Assembly (NCBI GenBank): GCA_002071245.1
Contig: MWEV01000237.1
Span: forward strand, 1 to 6,052
Direction: 5' to 3'
Length of the DNA stretch: 6,052 bases
Source: Deltaproteobacteria bacterium ADurb.Bin026
Lineage (GTDB): Bacteria; Desulfobacterota; Syntrophorhabdia; Syntrophorhabdales; Syntrophorhabdaceae
The notes below the pieces were generated by a model that saw nothing but the letters and a program-made list of their open reading frames with translations, was not told where the DNA came from and searched no databases. Made by a program: the position numbers and the translations under genes. Positions 1 through 5,983 of this stretch are shown piece by piece (the stretch's first letter is position 1; each line of letters begins with the position of its first letter).

Positions 1-19
1 CATCTACACTTCCAAACAT
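1..19 (-). CDS. Possible 5' end of a further leftward gene (partial, cut by window edge)
   Basis: An ATG at 19-17 on the minus strand is preceded by GAGGG (complement of 24-28) with a 4-nt spacer, a good Shine-Dalgarno arrangement. It begins the reading MFGSVD and runs off the left edge. It lies 40 nt past the GH57 stop on the same strand, so it could be the next gene of that operon. Only six codons are visible, so no product can be named. A second ATG at 41-39 has the same upstream motif and is also open to the edge in another frame, so the true start is unsettled. Confidence 0.3.
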
Positions 20-49
20 CTAACCCTCTAAAAATACACATCTAACCCT
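16..49. repeat. 12-bp direct repeat, two copies 22 bp apart
   Basis: The sequence ACATCTAACCCT occurs at 16-27 and again at 38-49, just after the GH57 stop codon. A shorter relative, CATCTAC, is at 1-7. On the minus strand each full copy reads as a GGG-rich ribosome-site-like stretch followed by ATG. This may be a small local duplication of a translation start region; with two full copies, chance is not excluded. Confidence 0.45.
24..28 (-). promoter_or_regulatory. Shine-Dalgarno site for the possible gene at the left edge
   Basis: GAGGG on the minus strand lies 4 nt before the ATG at 19-17. A near copy of the same ribosome-site and start unit (AAGGGTTAGATG) precedes the ATG at 41-39, so the site is duplicated 22 bp apart. 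Confidence 0.3.
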
Positions 50-59
50 TTTTTGTTAA

Positions 60-2204
60 CTATATATACCACATCTCCATTTCGAATGTCTCCGAAGGTA
101 CATCGATTACGAGATATCCTCTGGCCGGGATGCGTCCGACCATCATCTCTTTTATTTTAAGCGTTACCCAAACCTCGATTTTGTCTTTCCCTCTAACGCC
201 GAGCAATTCAAAAGGGATAGCAGCTTCAAGCACCTCAGAGAAGACCATCTTTACGGGAAAGGTGCCTTTTATAGATTTATCTTTAAAAACATAAGTCGCC
301 TCAAAAGACTGAGGTGCTATTAAACCTATTTCAACTGAGAGATTATCAATGTTTTGGACAAAGGACTTGTCGATGTCGACCCTTAAAAAAAGTAAATGTT
401 CGTTGAAACCGTAGTATAGCCCCTTAATGGGCGAAATTGCATCGTGCATGGCAAGACCGTGCCCCTTCCCTTCAATATAACCTGTACCGAGCCACTCAAA
501 GTAGTCTGTTACCTTGCCGTCGATATCTGGACGGATAAAATTCATTGGCTCCCGCAAGGGCTTTACTTCTCTACCTTCGAGGATAACCGGTATGTTTAAT
601 TTCTCAGGGGGCGTCTTTCCCAAGAACCTATAGACGTTGGAGAGATTTTCACGGAAAAGGAAATCAAAAATTTCATCGTTTTCTGAGACATGCTCATCGC
701 CATACCACCAATTCCAGTCACTCCCCTCTGCAATATAAATAGATTCCCATGCATTTTGATTTGCCTTTTTTGGATCGGTCTCTTCGAGAAAATCCCTTGT
801 TTCGGAGAGCAAAGACCAGCTCATATTATCTTCAGGATGACCAATCCATATAGAAAAATTATTGGCAATCCATGAACCGGCGAAACAATGGTGGAATCTG
901 CCCACATCTTTTGCATCCTGTAAGTATTCCGAAACAGTTGAGCATACAATGCCATTTTCCCTCAATAAGCCCTCATAAAGATATCTAAAAAAATCCCTGC
1001 CATCATTACTGTAACCTTCCCATGCATTCTCGCCATCCATCGCAATAGTTATCAGAGGGTTATGGATTCTACCCTCAACAGACCTGCCAATGTGCTTTAT
1101 GCGCCCTATGAGATCCATTGCGGCATCCTTAGGGTGAGTTTTGGAATAATGAAATGATATCAGATCAGAAAGGGTCTTGTCTCTGAAAAGAACATATATG
1201 CATTTGCCATTTTTCTCGTAAAGATACGGCTTATAAAGAACATCGGGGTTCAGATGAAAACCGCCGCCATCTTTTCTACACTCAAGGTTTAGGCTTCTGT
1301 ATATAATCTCTTCGTCTGTGGCAAGCCATTCTACGTCGTTTTCAATGTACAAGGCAAGGGCATCGTCGCTTACCGAGCCTTCGGGGGGCCACATTCCCCT
1401 TGGATTGGATCCGAATATCTGATTAAACAGTTCTTTTGCCTTTTTTATCTGAGCGGATGCATCCTCCGGCCTATTAAATATCCGCTCGGGAAGCTGTACG
1501 TCAGGCATTGCTTCTTTCGCTACCCTGTTGTCTATAAGCAAAGGGATGATGGGGTGGTAGAATGGGGATGTTGAGAGTTCAATGGTATTTTCTTCTGAAA
1601 GTTTTTTATATAACGGAATAATGGCCTTTAAGATATTACGTTGAACATCCACGACTATTTTTTTATCCGCCTCGCTGAACCCTCTGCCCTTTTTTTTCAA
1701 ATAGACAAGGCCATCATACATCTCATAATATAAAGGATCCATCCAGGACAGAAAAAAAAGTATCTGCAAGTCCCTAAAATCATCATCGTTAAAGTAATCC
1801 TTAATTTTGTTTATATCCTCTTTTGGGTAATAGAATCCACGCCTTTTTAAAAGCTCAAAATATCTGGGAAATGGTTTAATCATGTTATCCCAGTGCGCAT
1901 TAAAGAAGTTCATCAAAAGATATATCTTTTCGGAATCAGTTAGATCGTTTGCAGGTTTTTTAGATATATCGAGACATCTATCTTTTATGTTTGGTTCGTC
2001 ATAGTCTTGAAGCTGTATGAGCAGAGATGGGGCAAGATTATAGTTTTGTTTTATGCCGCTGAATTCTTTCAAGATGTACGGCATATCAAAATAATCCTTT
2101 GTGCCGTGAAGGAGTACCCAAGGGAGCAGATATTCGCCAGTATAAAGATTTTTGTAATAAGGCTGATGCATGTGCCATACGAAAGAGAGGTAAATGGTAT
2201 TCAT
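60..2204 (-). CDS. Glycoside hydrolase family 57 alpha-glucan enzyme (alpha-amylase/amylopullulanase-like)
   Basis: This 714-residue protein carries the GH57 signatures in order: HQP at residues 13-15; STSPFYHP at 211-218; GMWPPEGSVSD at 270-280; WLATDEE at 293-299, holding the likely nucleophile (E298 or E299); and AMDGENAWEGY at 388-398, holding the likely acid/base D390. The later WWYGDEH block (499-505) with the downstream FRENL...YRFLG helix is typical of the pullulanase-like GH57 branch. Residues from about 560 to 714 look like an added beta-rich domain. GH57 enzymes cleave or transfer alpha-1,4/1,6-glucans with retention. There is no signal peptide, so a cytoplasmic role in glycogen or maltodextrin turnover is inferred. 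Substrate choice (hydrolase, branching or transferase) cannot be read from sequence. The gene lies 57 nt downstream of the phosphoesterase gene and is probably co-transcribed with it. The ATG at 2204 has a good ribosome site. Confidence 0.93.
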   Translation of the reverse strand: MNTIYLSFVWHMHQPYYKNLYTGEYLLPWVLLHGTKDYFDMPYILKEFSGIKQNYNLAPSLLIQLQDYDEPNIKDRCLDISKKPANDLTDSEKIYLLMNFFNAHWDNMIKPFPRYFELLKRRGFYYPKEDINKIKDYFNDDDFRDLQILFFLSWMDPLYYEMYDGLVYLKKKGRGFSEADKKIVVDVQRNILKAIIPLYKKLSEENTIELSTSPFYHPIIPLLIDNRVAKEAMPDVQLPERIFNRPEDASAQIKKAKELFNQIFGSNPRGMWPPEGSVSDDALALYIENDVEWLATDEEIIYRSLNLECRKDGGGFHLNPDVLYKPYLYEKNGKCIYVLFRDKTLSDLISFHYSKTHPKDAAMDLIGRIKHIGRSVEGRIHNPLITIAMDGENAWEGYSNDGRDFFRYLYEGLLRENGIVCSTVSEYLQDAKDVGRFHHCFAGSWIANNFSIWIGHPEDNMSWSLLSETRDFLEETDPKKANQNAWESIYIAEGSDWNWWYGDEHVSENDEIFDFLFRENLSNVYRFLGKTPPEKLNIPVILEGREVKPLREPMNFIRPDIDGKVTDYFEWLGTGYIEGKGHGLAMHDAISPIKGLYYGFNEHLLFLRVDIDKSFVQNIDNLSVEIGLIAPQSFEATYVFKDKSIKGTFPVKMVFSEVLEAAIPFELLGVRGKDKIEVWVTLKIKEMMVGRIPARGYLVIDVPSETFEMEMWYI

Positions 2205-2211
2205 TTTTAGT

Positions 2212-2219
2212 TCACCCTC
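2212..2219 (-). promoter_or_regulatory. Ribosome binding site of the GH57 gene
   Basis: The minus strand reads GAGGGTGA, a near match to the anti-Shine-Dalgarno complement AGGAGGTGA, ending 7 nt before the ATG at 2204. It supports that start codon. Confidence 0.7.
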
Positions 2220-2261
2220 AAAATAATATTAATTTGAAACAAACAGATCCTACAGACTTAC

Positions 2262-2741
2262 TTATCTAACCTGTATATGCTCAAACCTCAATGAGTCGTC
2301 AATCTCTATTATGCCAACCGTACCTGATTGTCCTGATAAGCCTTTGTATGAGCCAGGATTGAACATCTCAACTTTGCCTTTTTTCTCGTAGAAGGGGATA
2401 TGCGAATGTCCAAAAATAATTATATCAACGTCTTGAAACTCATTGAAGACTAAATTGCCCAAGCCATAAGGTGAGCCCCTGCCATGGATAATACCTATCC
2501 TTCTGCCCTCTATCTCTTCGATTCTTTTTTCCGGTAAAATGTTTTGCAAATCAAGATCATCCATATTGCCCCTTACCGCACTAATATTCCAGTTTGATAA
2601 ATAATCATAGACAAAAAGGCTCGTCATGTCACCTGCATGTATTATCAAATCAACTTCTCGAAAGATGTTTTTTATCGTATTGCTGAATTCATCGGTGACC
2701 CTGTTTAAATGTGTATCAGAGATGATTCCAAGCTTGACCAT
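2262..2741 (-). CDS. YfcE/MJ0936-family metallophosphoesterase (phosphodiesterase)
   Basis: This 159-residue protein is a compact calcineurin-like phosphoesterase. All metal-binding motifs are present in order: DTH at residues 9-11 (D9, H11), GD at 37-38, GNMD at 58-61, H86 in IIHGRG, and GHSH at 111-114, followed by NPGS at 128-131. Members of this family hydrolyse phosphodiesters such as bis-p-nitrophenyl phosphate with divalent metals; the physiological substrate is generally unknown. Length is normal for the family, with no signal peptide or membrane segment, so it should be cytosolic. The start at 2741 puts the DTH motif in the usual N-terminal place. No Shine-Dalgarno is visible before it, and a promoter candidate sits almost on top of the start. 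It is the first gene of the leftward pair with GH57. Confidence 0.93.
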   Translation of the reverse strand: MVKLGIISDTHLNRVTDEFSNTIKNIFREVDLIIHAGDMTSLFVYDYLSNWNISAVRGNMDDLDLQNILPEKRIEEIEGRRIGIIHGRGSPYGLGNLVFNEFQDVDIIIFGHSHIPFYEKKGKVEMFNPGSYKGLSGQSGTVGIIEIDDSLRFEHIQVR

Positions 2742-2761
2742 ATAGATATTATTAATCTATA
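2741..2761. promoter_or_regulatory. 21-bp inverted repeat over the phosphoesterase start (operator candidate)
   Basis: TATAGAT (2741-2747) and ATCTATA (2755-2761) form a perfect 7-bp inverted repeat separated by 7 nt. The right arm overlaps the proposed -10 box, and the left arm touches the start codon. Such placement would suit a repressor site, but the arms are AT-rich and chance symmetry is possible. Confidence 0.35.
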
Positions 2762-2782
2762 GAAAAATATTTTATATGTCAA
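2754..2782 (-). promoter_or_regulatory. Sigma70-type promoter candidate for the phosphoesterase-GH57 unit
   Basis: On the minus strand a perfect TTGACA (2782-2777) is followed after 17 nt by TAGATT (2759-2754), four of six matches to TATAAT. Transcription would start near 2747, leaving about 5 nt before the ATG at 2741. Confidence 0.5.
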
Positions 2783-2797
2783 TGTTGGTAAAATATT

Positions 2798-2806
2798 TGT
2801 TATAAT
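2798..2806 (+). promoter_or_regulatory. Extended -10 promoter candidate for the small gene at 2830
   Basis: TGTTATAAT is a perfect extended -10 element (TGnTATAAT). No good -35 is seen at normal spacing, which is usual for extended -10 promoters. Transcription would start near 2813. It is divergent to, and closely packed with, the phosphoesterase promoter. Confidence 0.55.
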
Positions 2807-2829
2807 AAATTGGCTTCTATGGGTTTCAA

Positions 2830-3192
2830 ATGACCAATATCAATGATTATATAATAAAAATGCCTCAATATGAAGGTGAAACCCTGCCTGATGAGATTGA
2901 ATTAAAGAGCCATGCCCTTTTTCTTTCACCGCCGGGGTGTTGTGCGCAGACAACACTGCCATACTGGGCAAAGGTAACGGGGAATATAAAAAATAACTCA
3001 GAGAGGGAATTGCTGTTGTTGGTATCAGTGCATTTGGGTGATGAGGACTGCACGATAGTGGGTACATATTCGGATATTATCGCGATTGATGAAAAGGGAC
3101 AAGGAACATTTGATGTGAAACTTGTCGAATATAATAAAAATATAAATAAATATTTTGTAGAAATCAAAGAGATAGACGAAGATGAGATTTGA
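2830..3192 (+). CDS. Small hypothetical protein, possible FxLYD-like beta-sandwich
   Basis: I do not recognise this 120-residue protein by name. It is acidic at the C-terminus (IDEDEI) and has no signal peptide or membrane segment. A PPGCC stretch at residues 34-38 contains two adjacent cysteines, and a third is at C74. Residues 48-98, with VTGNIKNNS early, alternating hydrophobic strands and a GTFDVKL ending, resemble the FxLYD/DUF3426-like pattern of a beta-sandwich. That is a pattern impression only, and those domains are usually exported, unlike this one. The ATG at 2830 is preceded within 30 nt by an extended -10 promoter; in-frame extension upstream meets a TAA at 2806-2808 with no intervening start. 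The stop codon abuts the stop of the convergent rsmG-like gene. Codon use looks like that of its neighbours, so I believe it is a real gene. Confidence 0.72.
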   Translation: MTNINDYIIKMPQYEGETLPDEIELKSHALFLSPPGCCAQTTLPYWAKVTGNIKNNSERELLLLVSVHLGDEDCTIVGTYSDIIAIDEKGQGTFDVKLVEYNKNINKYFVEIKEIDEDEI

Positions 3193-3816
3193 TCAGGATT
3201 TTTGATAAACAAAAAGCCTGTACATCCTGTTGCCATCTGGAAGCGCGTAACATTCATCCTTTTTCAAACAGAAGCCTTCGATAACATGAGGTATTTCATT
3301 GCTGCCCTTTAAGATAAACGCAAGCCCTTCTTTTGTGAGATGGTTGCCTCCATAGCGAAGGATATCTTCTGTTGTCCCAAAACCTTTTGCTAAAAGTGTA
3401 TCCACACCCATGGGTTCAAGCATCTCGATCCTTTTATGTATTGTTGTAAGATTGCTTAAATGCAACATTCTTTTTATATGTCTCTGGAATTGGATCTTTT
3501 TAATACGTTTATCTACAGAGAATATATTTGTAAAATCACGAGATTTGTTTAATATGCTGATAGTGATTGATAGTATGCCGTTTCCTGAGCCCATATCGAG
3601 AATGGTTTTTCGATCTTTTATGTTTTTAAACAGAAAAAAGGCATCGTATAGCAGTATTTCAACGATGGAATGTATATCTTTGATACCTGTGAGATTGATA
3701 TGCCTGTTCCACCTGTCGAGTTCCTCGATATAATAACAGAGTTTTTTGACTGTATCCTTGTCGCATTGAATATCGAATGAACCCAATCCCTTTTCAATAT
3801 ATTTGATTATGTCCAT
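3193..3816 (-). CDS. rsmG: RsmG-like 16S rRNA (guanine-N7) methyltransferase, divergent
   Basis: RsmG (GidB) methylates N7 of G527 in 16S rRNA using S-adenosylmethionine. With the ATG at 3816 the protein has 207 residues, normal for the family. The family motif WNRHINLTGIKD is at 36-47, the SAM-binding loop DMGSGNG at 74-80, the post-loop acidic residue with VDKRIKKIQF at 101-110, and ILKG at 168-171. It is divergent: the usual GFPG after the SAM loop is ILSI, the usual SRA motif reads AKG at 143-145, and the histidine usually before the conserved aspartate of the H..DS motif is missing (LLYDA). A longer reading to 3897 exists, but it would overlap the bamD-lptA start and adds an unlikely hydrophobic N-terminus. 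The usual mnmG/parA neighbours are absent here. A paralogue with another RNA target is possible. Confidence 0.82.
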   Translation of the reverse strand: MDIIKYIEKGLGSFDIQCDKDTVKKLCYYIEELDRWNRHINLTGIKDIHSIVEILLYDAFFLFKNIKDRKTILDMGSGNGILSITISILNKSRDFTNIFSVDKRIKKIQFQRHIKRMLHLSNLTTIHKRIEMLEPMGVDTLLAKGFGTTEDILRYGGNHLTKEGLAFILKGSNEIPHVIEGFCLKKDECYALPDGNRMYRLFVYQKS

Positions 3817-3849
3817 GACATATAAAACATAGCATAATTTTTTTTCTTC

Positions 3850-3858
3850 TGTTATAAT
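3850..3858 (+). promoter_or_regulatory. Extended -10 promoter candidate for bamD-lptA
   Basis: TGTTATAAT, the same extended -10 element as at 2798, ends 8 nt before the ATG at 3867. Transcription would begin at about 3865-3867, predicting a leaderless message. No Shine-Dalgarno is visible before the ATG, which fits. The -35 region is weak. Confidence 0.55.
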
Positions 3859-3866
3859 TAAGACAC

Positions 3867-5153
3867 ATGCAAAGATTAATCGTACTTTTGGTATCATTCC
3901 TACTTCTTGTATCTTGCGGGGCGAAAACAGCGAAAAAACCTGGAAATCCCGGTGACCTTTATGTCGAGGGCGTCAACCTGATGCAACAAAAGAAATATGA
4001 CAAGGCAATAGAAAAGTTTTCCGCAATAAGGGAAAACTATCCTTTTGATCCTATCGCCTTTGTTGCAACAGTCAAACTCGGGGATGTGTATTTTGAAAAA
4101 AAGGAGTATATACTCGCATCAGGTGTTTATGAGGATTTTTTCAATTCCCATCCTGAGGATACCAACATACCATATGTGTTGGTAAGGCTTGGGGAATGTT
4201 ACGAAATCCTATCGCTGAGCTTTGACCGCGATCAGGCATATACATTAAAGGCAATAGAAAGATATACGTATCTGAAGAACAGATTTCCAGCAAGCAGCTA
4301 TGCAAAATTAGTCGATATAAAAATGAAAAAGTTGGTTCAGAAACTTGCTGACAGGGAGGTTTATGTCGGTGAGTTTTATTATAATACATTTAAATACAAC
4401 GCTGCCATTATGCGACTTGAATATTTTTTAAAAAAATATCCCGATATGAACGGAACAGACAAGGCACTTTATTATCTGGCTTTGTCTTACAGGGCGCTTG
4501 GAGAATTACAAAAAAGCGAGTACTTTGTGGATATGCTCAAGACAAAGTTTCCTAAAAGCATGTACGTAAGGGCTGCTACGCGGGAAAGAAAGACGCTCCA
4601 ACTGGCAAAGGCGGACAGATCCATTAGCCCTGCGCTTTATACGTCGGAGGAGAGGAAGAAAAGGGATATAGAGCTTAAACCCCAGATGATTGCCCAAACC
4701 CAAACAGAGACCAAGAAGGCTCCAGAAGAAAGCAAACTCTCTTTTTTTGATACAAGCAAACCGATAGATATAGTATCGGATACAATGGAAGGTTTTGATA
4801 AAGAGAAGTATGTAATTTTCAAAGGAAATGTGGTAGCAAAACAGGAAGATCTCTATATATTTTGCGACATAATAGAGGCTTCGATGAACGAGGAAACAAA
4901 CGAGATCGACAAGGCCCATGCAAAAGGAAACGTAAAAATAGTAAAAAAAGAAAGGACTGCCACCAGCAAAGAGGCGATATTCAATAATGCAGAAAGCAAG
5001 ATCGTGCTGAAAGGCAACGTGACGGTATATTCCGGACAGGACAAGCTAACGGGCGAAGTTGTCACTTACTATATAGATGAAGACAGAGTGGTGGTAGAAG
5101 GGGAAAAGGAAAAAAAGGCCCGTATACTCGTCACGCCGAAAGAAAAACAATAG
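3867..5153 (+). CDS. bamD: BamD-LptA fusion: outer-membrane assembly lipoprotein with C-terminal LPS-transport (OstA-like) domain
   Basis: The 428-residue protein begins with a lipoprotein signal (hydrophobic residues 4-15, lipobox LVSC at 14-17, Cys17, then Gly18), so an outer-membrane-anchored periplasmic protein is expected. Residues about 28-240 are BamD/YfiO-like TPR repeats, with YDKAIEKFSAIRENYPFDP near 44-62 and ADREVYVGEFYYNTFKYNAA at 161-180, the latter matching the characteristic BamD helix. BamD belongs to the BAM complex that inserts outer-membrane beta-barrel proteins. A charged, Gln/Thr/Lys-rich linker (about 241-297) leads to an OstA/LptA-like beta-jellyroll at about 298-425, shown by three xGNV repeats (319-322, 353-356, 382-385) and the ending TGEVVTYYIDEDRVVVEG. 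LptA bridges LPS from the inner to the outer membrane. Each family is normally encoded separately. The reading frame is unbroken through the linker, so this looks like a true fusion. The lipoprotein signal fixes the start. Confidence 0.9.
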   Translation: MQRLIVLLVSFLLLVSCGAKTAKKPGNPGDLYVEGVNLMQQKKYDKAIEKFSAIRENYPFDPIAFVATVKLGDVYFEKKEYILASGVYEDFFNSHPEDTNIPYVLVRLGECYEILSLSFDRDQAYTLKAIERYTYLKNRFPASSYAKLVDIKMKKLVQKLADREVYVGEFYYNTFKYNAAIMRLEYFLKKYPDMNGTDKALYYLALSYRALGELQKSEYFVDMLKTKFPKSMYVRAATRERKTLQLAKADRSISPALYTSEERKKRDIELKPQMIAQTQTETKKAPEESKLSFFDTSKPIDIVSDTMEGFDKEKYVIFKGNVVAKQEDLYIFCDIIEASMNEETNEIDKAHAKGNVKIVKKERTATSKEAIFNNAESKIVLKGNVTVYSGQDKLTGEVVTYYIDEDRVVVEGEKEKKARILVTPKEKQ

Positions 5154-5163
5154 GCAGAATTTT

Positions 5164-5589
5164 TTAAACTTTTTCCAGAAACGGTATGGCGATATCCTTT
5201 ACAAAAACCAATGCCTGACACACTGCGATAAGATTTTCATTATCCCTGACGGTGATATAATACGAAGCTGTTTTTTTTGTTTTGTTGATCTCTTTTGATT
5301 CCGCCACGAGCACTGTGTTTTTTCTGGGCGGGCGCATATATGTCACGTTCATGTTAAGTGCGACCGCTATATTTTCATGGCTGTTCGATGATATTTCAAA
5401 TGCCTCGTCAATAAGGGAAAATAAAGCGCCACCATGAGCAGAGCCATAAATATTATCCATCTGCTCGCTGTATTCCATCTCGCAGCGAGCATACCCTTCG
5501 CTAACTTCCTTTAGCTTGATGTTTAATAGTTTTGCAAAAGGTTCATCTTCTACCTTCTTGAAATAGACTGCCTGTTTTTTTTCATCCAT
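5164..5589 (-). CDS. PaaI/YdiI-type hotdog-fold acyl-CoA thioesterase
   Basis: Read from the ATG at 5589, the protein has 141 residues, the usual size of a single hotdog domain. The active-site region is clear: N46, the HGG motif at 52-54 at the start of the central helix, and D61 in LIDEAF, followed by the strand NMNVTYMRPP at 79-88. In PaaI-type enzymes these residues activate water to cleave acyl- or aryl-acyl-CoA thioesters; the substrate here is unknown. No targeting signal is seen, so it is cytosolic and probably tetrameric by family. The ATG lies 1 nt after the thioredoxin stop. An in-frame TTG at 5598, three codons earlier, would overlap that gene by 8 nt and is an alternative start. 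Either way translational coupling with thioredoxin is likely. The stop lies 10 nt from the convergent bamD-lptA stop. Confidence 0.9.
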   Translation of the reverse strand: MDEKKQAVYFKKVEDEPFAKLLNIKLKEVSEGYARCEMEYSEQMDNIYGSAHGGALFSLIDEAFEISSNSHENIAVALNMNVTYMRPPRKNTVLVAESKEINKTKKTASYYITVRDNENLIAVCQALVFVKDIAIPFLEKV

Positions 5590-5590
5590 A

Positions 5591-5917
5591 TCAGACAACC
5601 ACTTTTTTTATAAGGTTATCGAGGTTTGCCTTTGGTTGTGCGCCTATTATTCTGTCAACAACCTCTCCTTTATTGAAAAGGATGACGGTAGGTATACCTC
5701 TTATGCCATATTTAACAGGGGTTAAAGGGTTTTCATCCACATTCATCTTGAAGACCTTTACCTTGCCTTCATATTCGCCCGCGATTGTATCGATAACAGG
5801 TCCCATCGCTTGACATGGCCCACACCATGTTGCCCAAAAATCTACAAGCACCGGCGTTTTGGACTCAAGGACGACTTCCATGAACTCATTATCTGTAACT
5901 GCCTTTGCATTACTCAT
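5591..5917 (-). CDS. trxA: Thioredoxin
   Basis: This is a full-length classical thioredoxin of 108 residues. It has the buried aspartate D26, the redox-active WCGPC motif at 31-35, the cis-proline P76 in GIPT, and the C-terminal helix after GAQPKANL. It reduces protein disulfides in the cytosol using electrons from thioredoxin reductase, whose gene is not in the window. There is no signal sequence. The ATG at 5917 is fixed by a strong Shine-Dalgarno site. It is the first gene of a leftward pair with the PaaI-type thioesterase, and a sigma70-like promoter lies about 40 nt upstream. Confidence 0.97.
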   Translation of the reverse strand: MSNAKAVTDNEFMEVVLESKTPVLVDFWATWCGPCQAMGPVIDTIAGEYEGKVKVFKMNVDENPLTPVKYGIRGIPTVILFNKGEVVDRIIGAQPKANLDNLIKKVVV

Positions 5918-5922
5918 AAAAA

Positions 5923-5927
5923 CCTCC
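5923..5927 (-). promoter_or_regulatory. Ribosome binding site of trxA
   Basis: GGAGG on the minus strand lies 5 nt before the ATG at 5917, the strongest Shine-Dalgarno in the window. Confidence 0.85.
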
Positions 5928-5954
5928 GTTTGTGTGATTTCAAGCAGTCTATAT

Positions 5955-5983
5955 TAAATAAGTCTTTTTAGCGTTTTTGTCAA
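5955..5983 (-). promoter_or_regulatory. Sigma70-type promoter candidate for trxA-thioesterase
   Basis: On the minus strand a perfect TTGACA (5983-5978) is followed after exactly 17 nt by TATTTA (5960-5955), three of six matches to the -10 consensus in an AT-rich setting. Transcription would start near 5948, giving a leader of about 30 nt that contains the GGAGG site. Confidence 0.5.

Noticed and set aside
2865..3257. Minus-strand open frame of 130 codons opposite the small plus-strand gene
   Set aside because: It overlaps the plus-strand gene and runs into rsmG, has a low-complexity Ser/Ile-rich composition, and lacks a start signal or family resemblance. It is a shadow frame.
3817..3897. 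N-terminal extension of the rsmG-like gene to 3897
   Set aside because: It would overlap the lipoprotein start and the bamD-lptA promoter, and it adds 27 residues unlike RsmG N-termini. The ATG at 3816 gives a normal family length.
4506..4919. Minus-strand open frame of 137 codons inside bamD-lptA
   Set aside because: It is fully antisense to a well-supported coding region, and its Cys/Phe/Leu-rich composition is typical of reverse frames of Lys/Glu-rich genes.
5110..5137. Possible intrinsic terminator for the thioesterase transcript (minus strand, GC-rich stretch followed by seven T)
   Set aside because: Only a 3-bp stem, a bulge and 2 more pairs can be drawn. This is too weak to call.
5135..5165. 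Possible terminator after bamD-lptA (GCC...GGC followed by six T)
   Set aside because: The stem is only 3 bp with a loop of about 15 nt, not a convincing hairpin.
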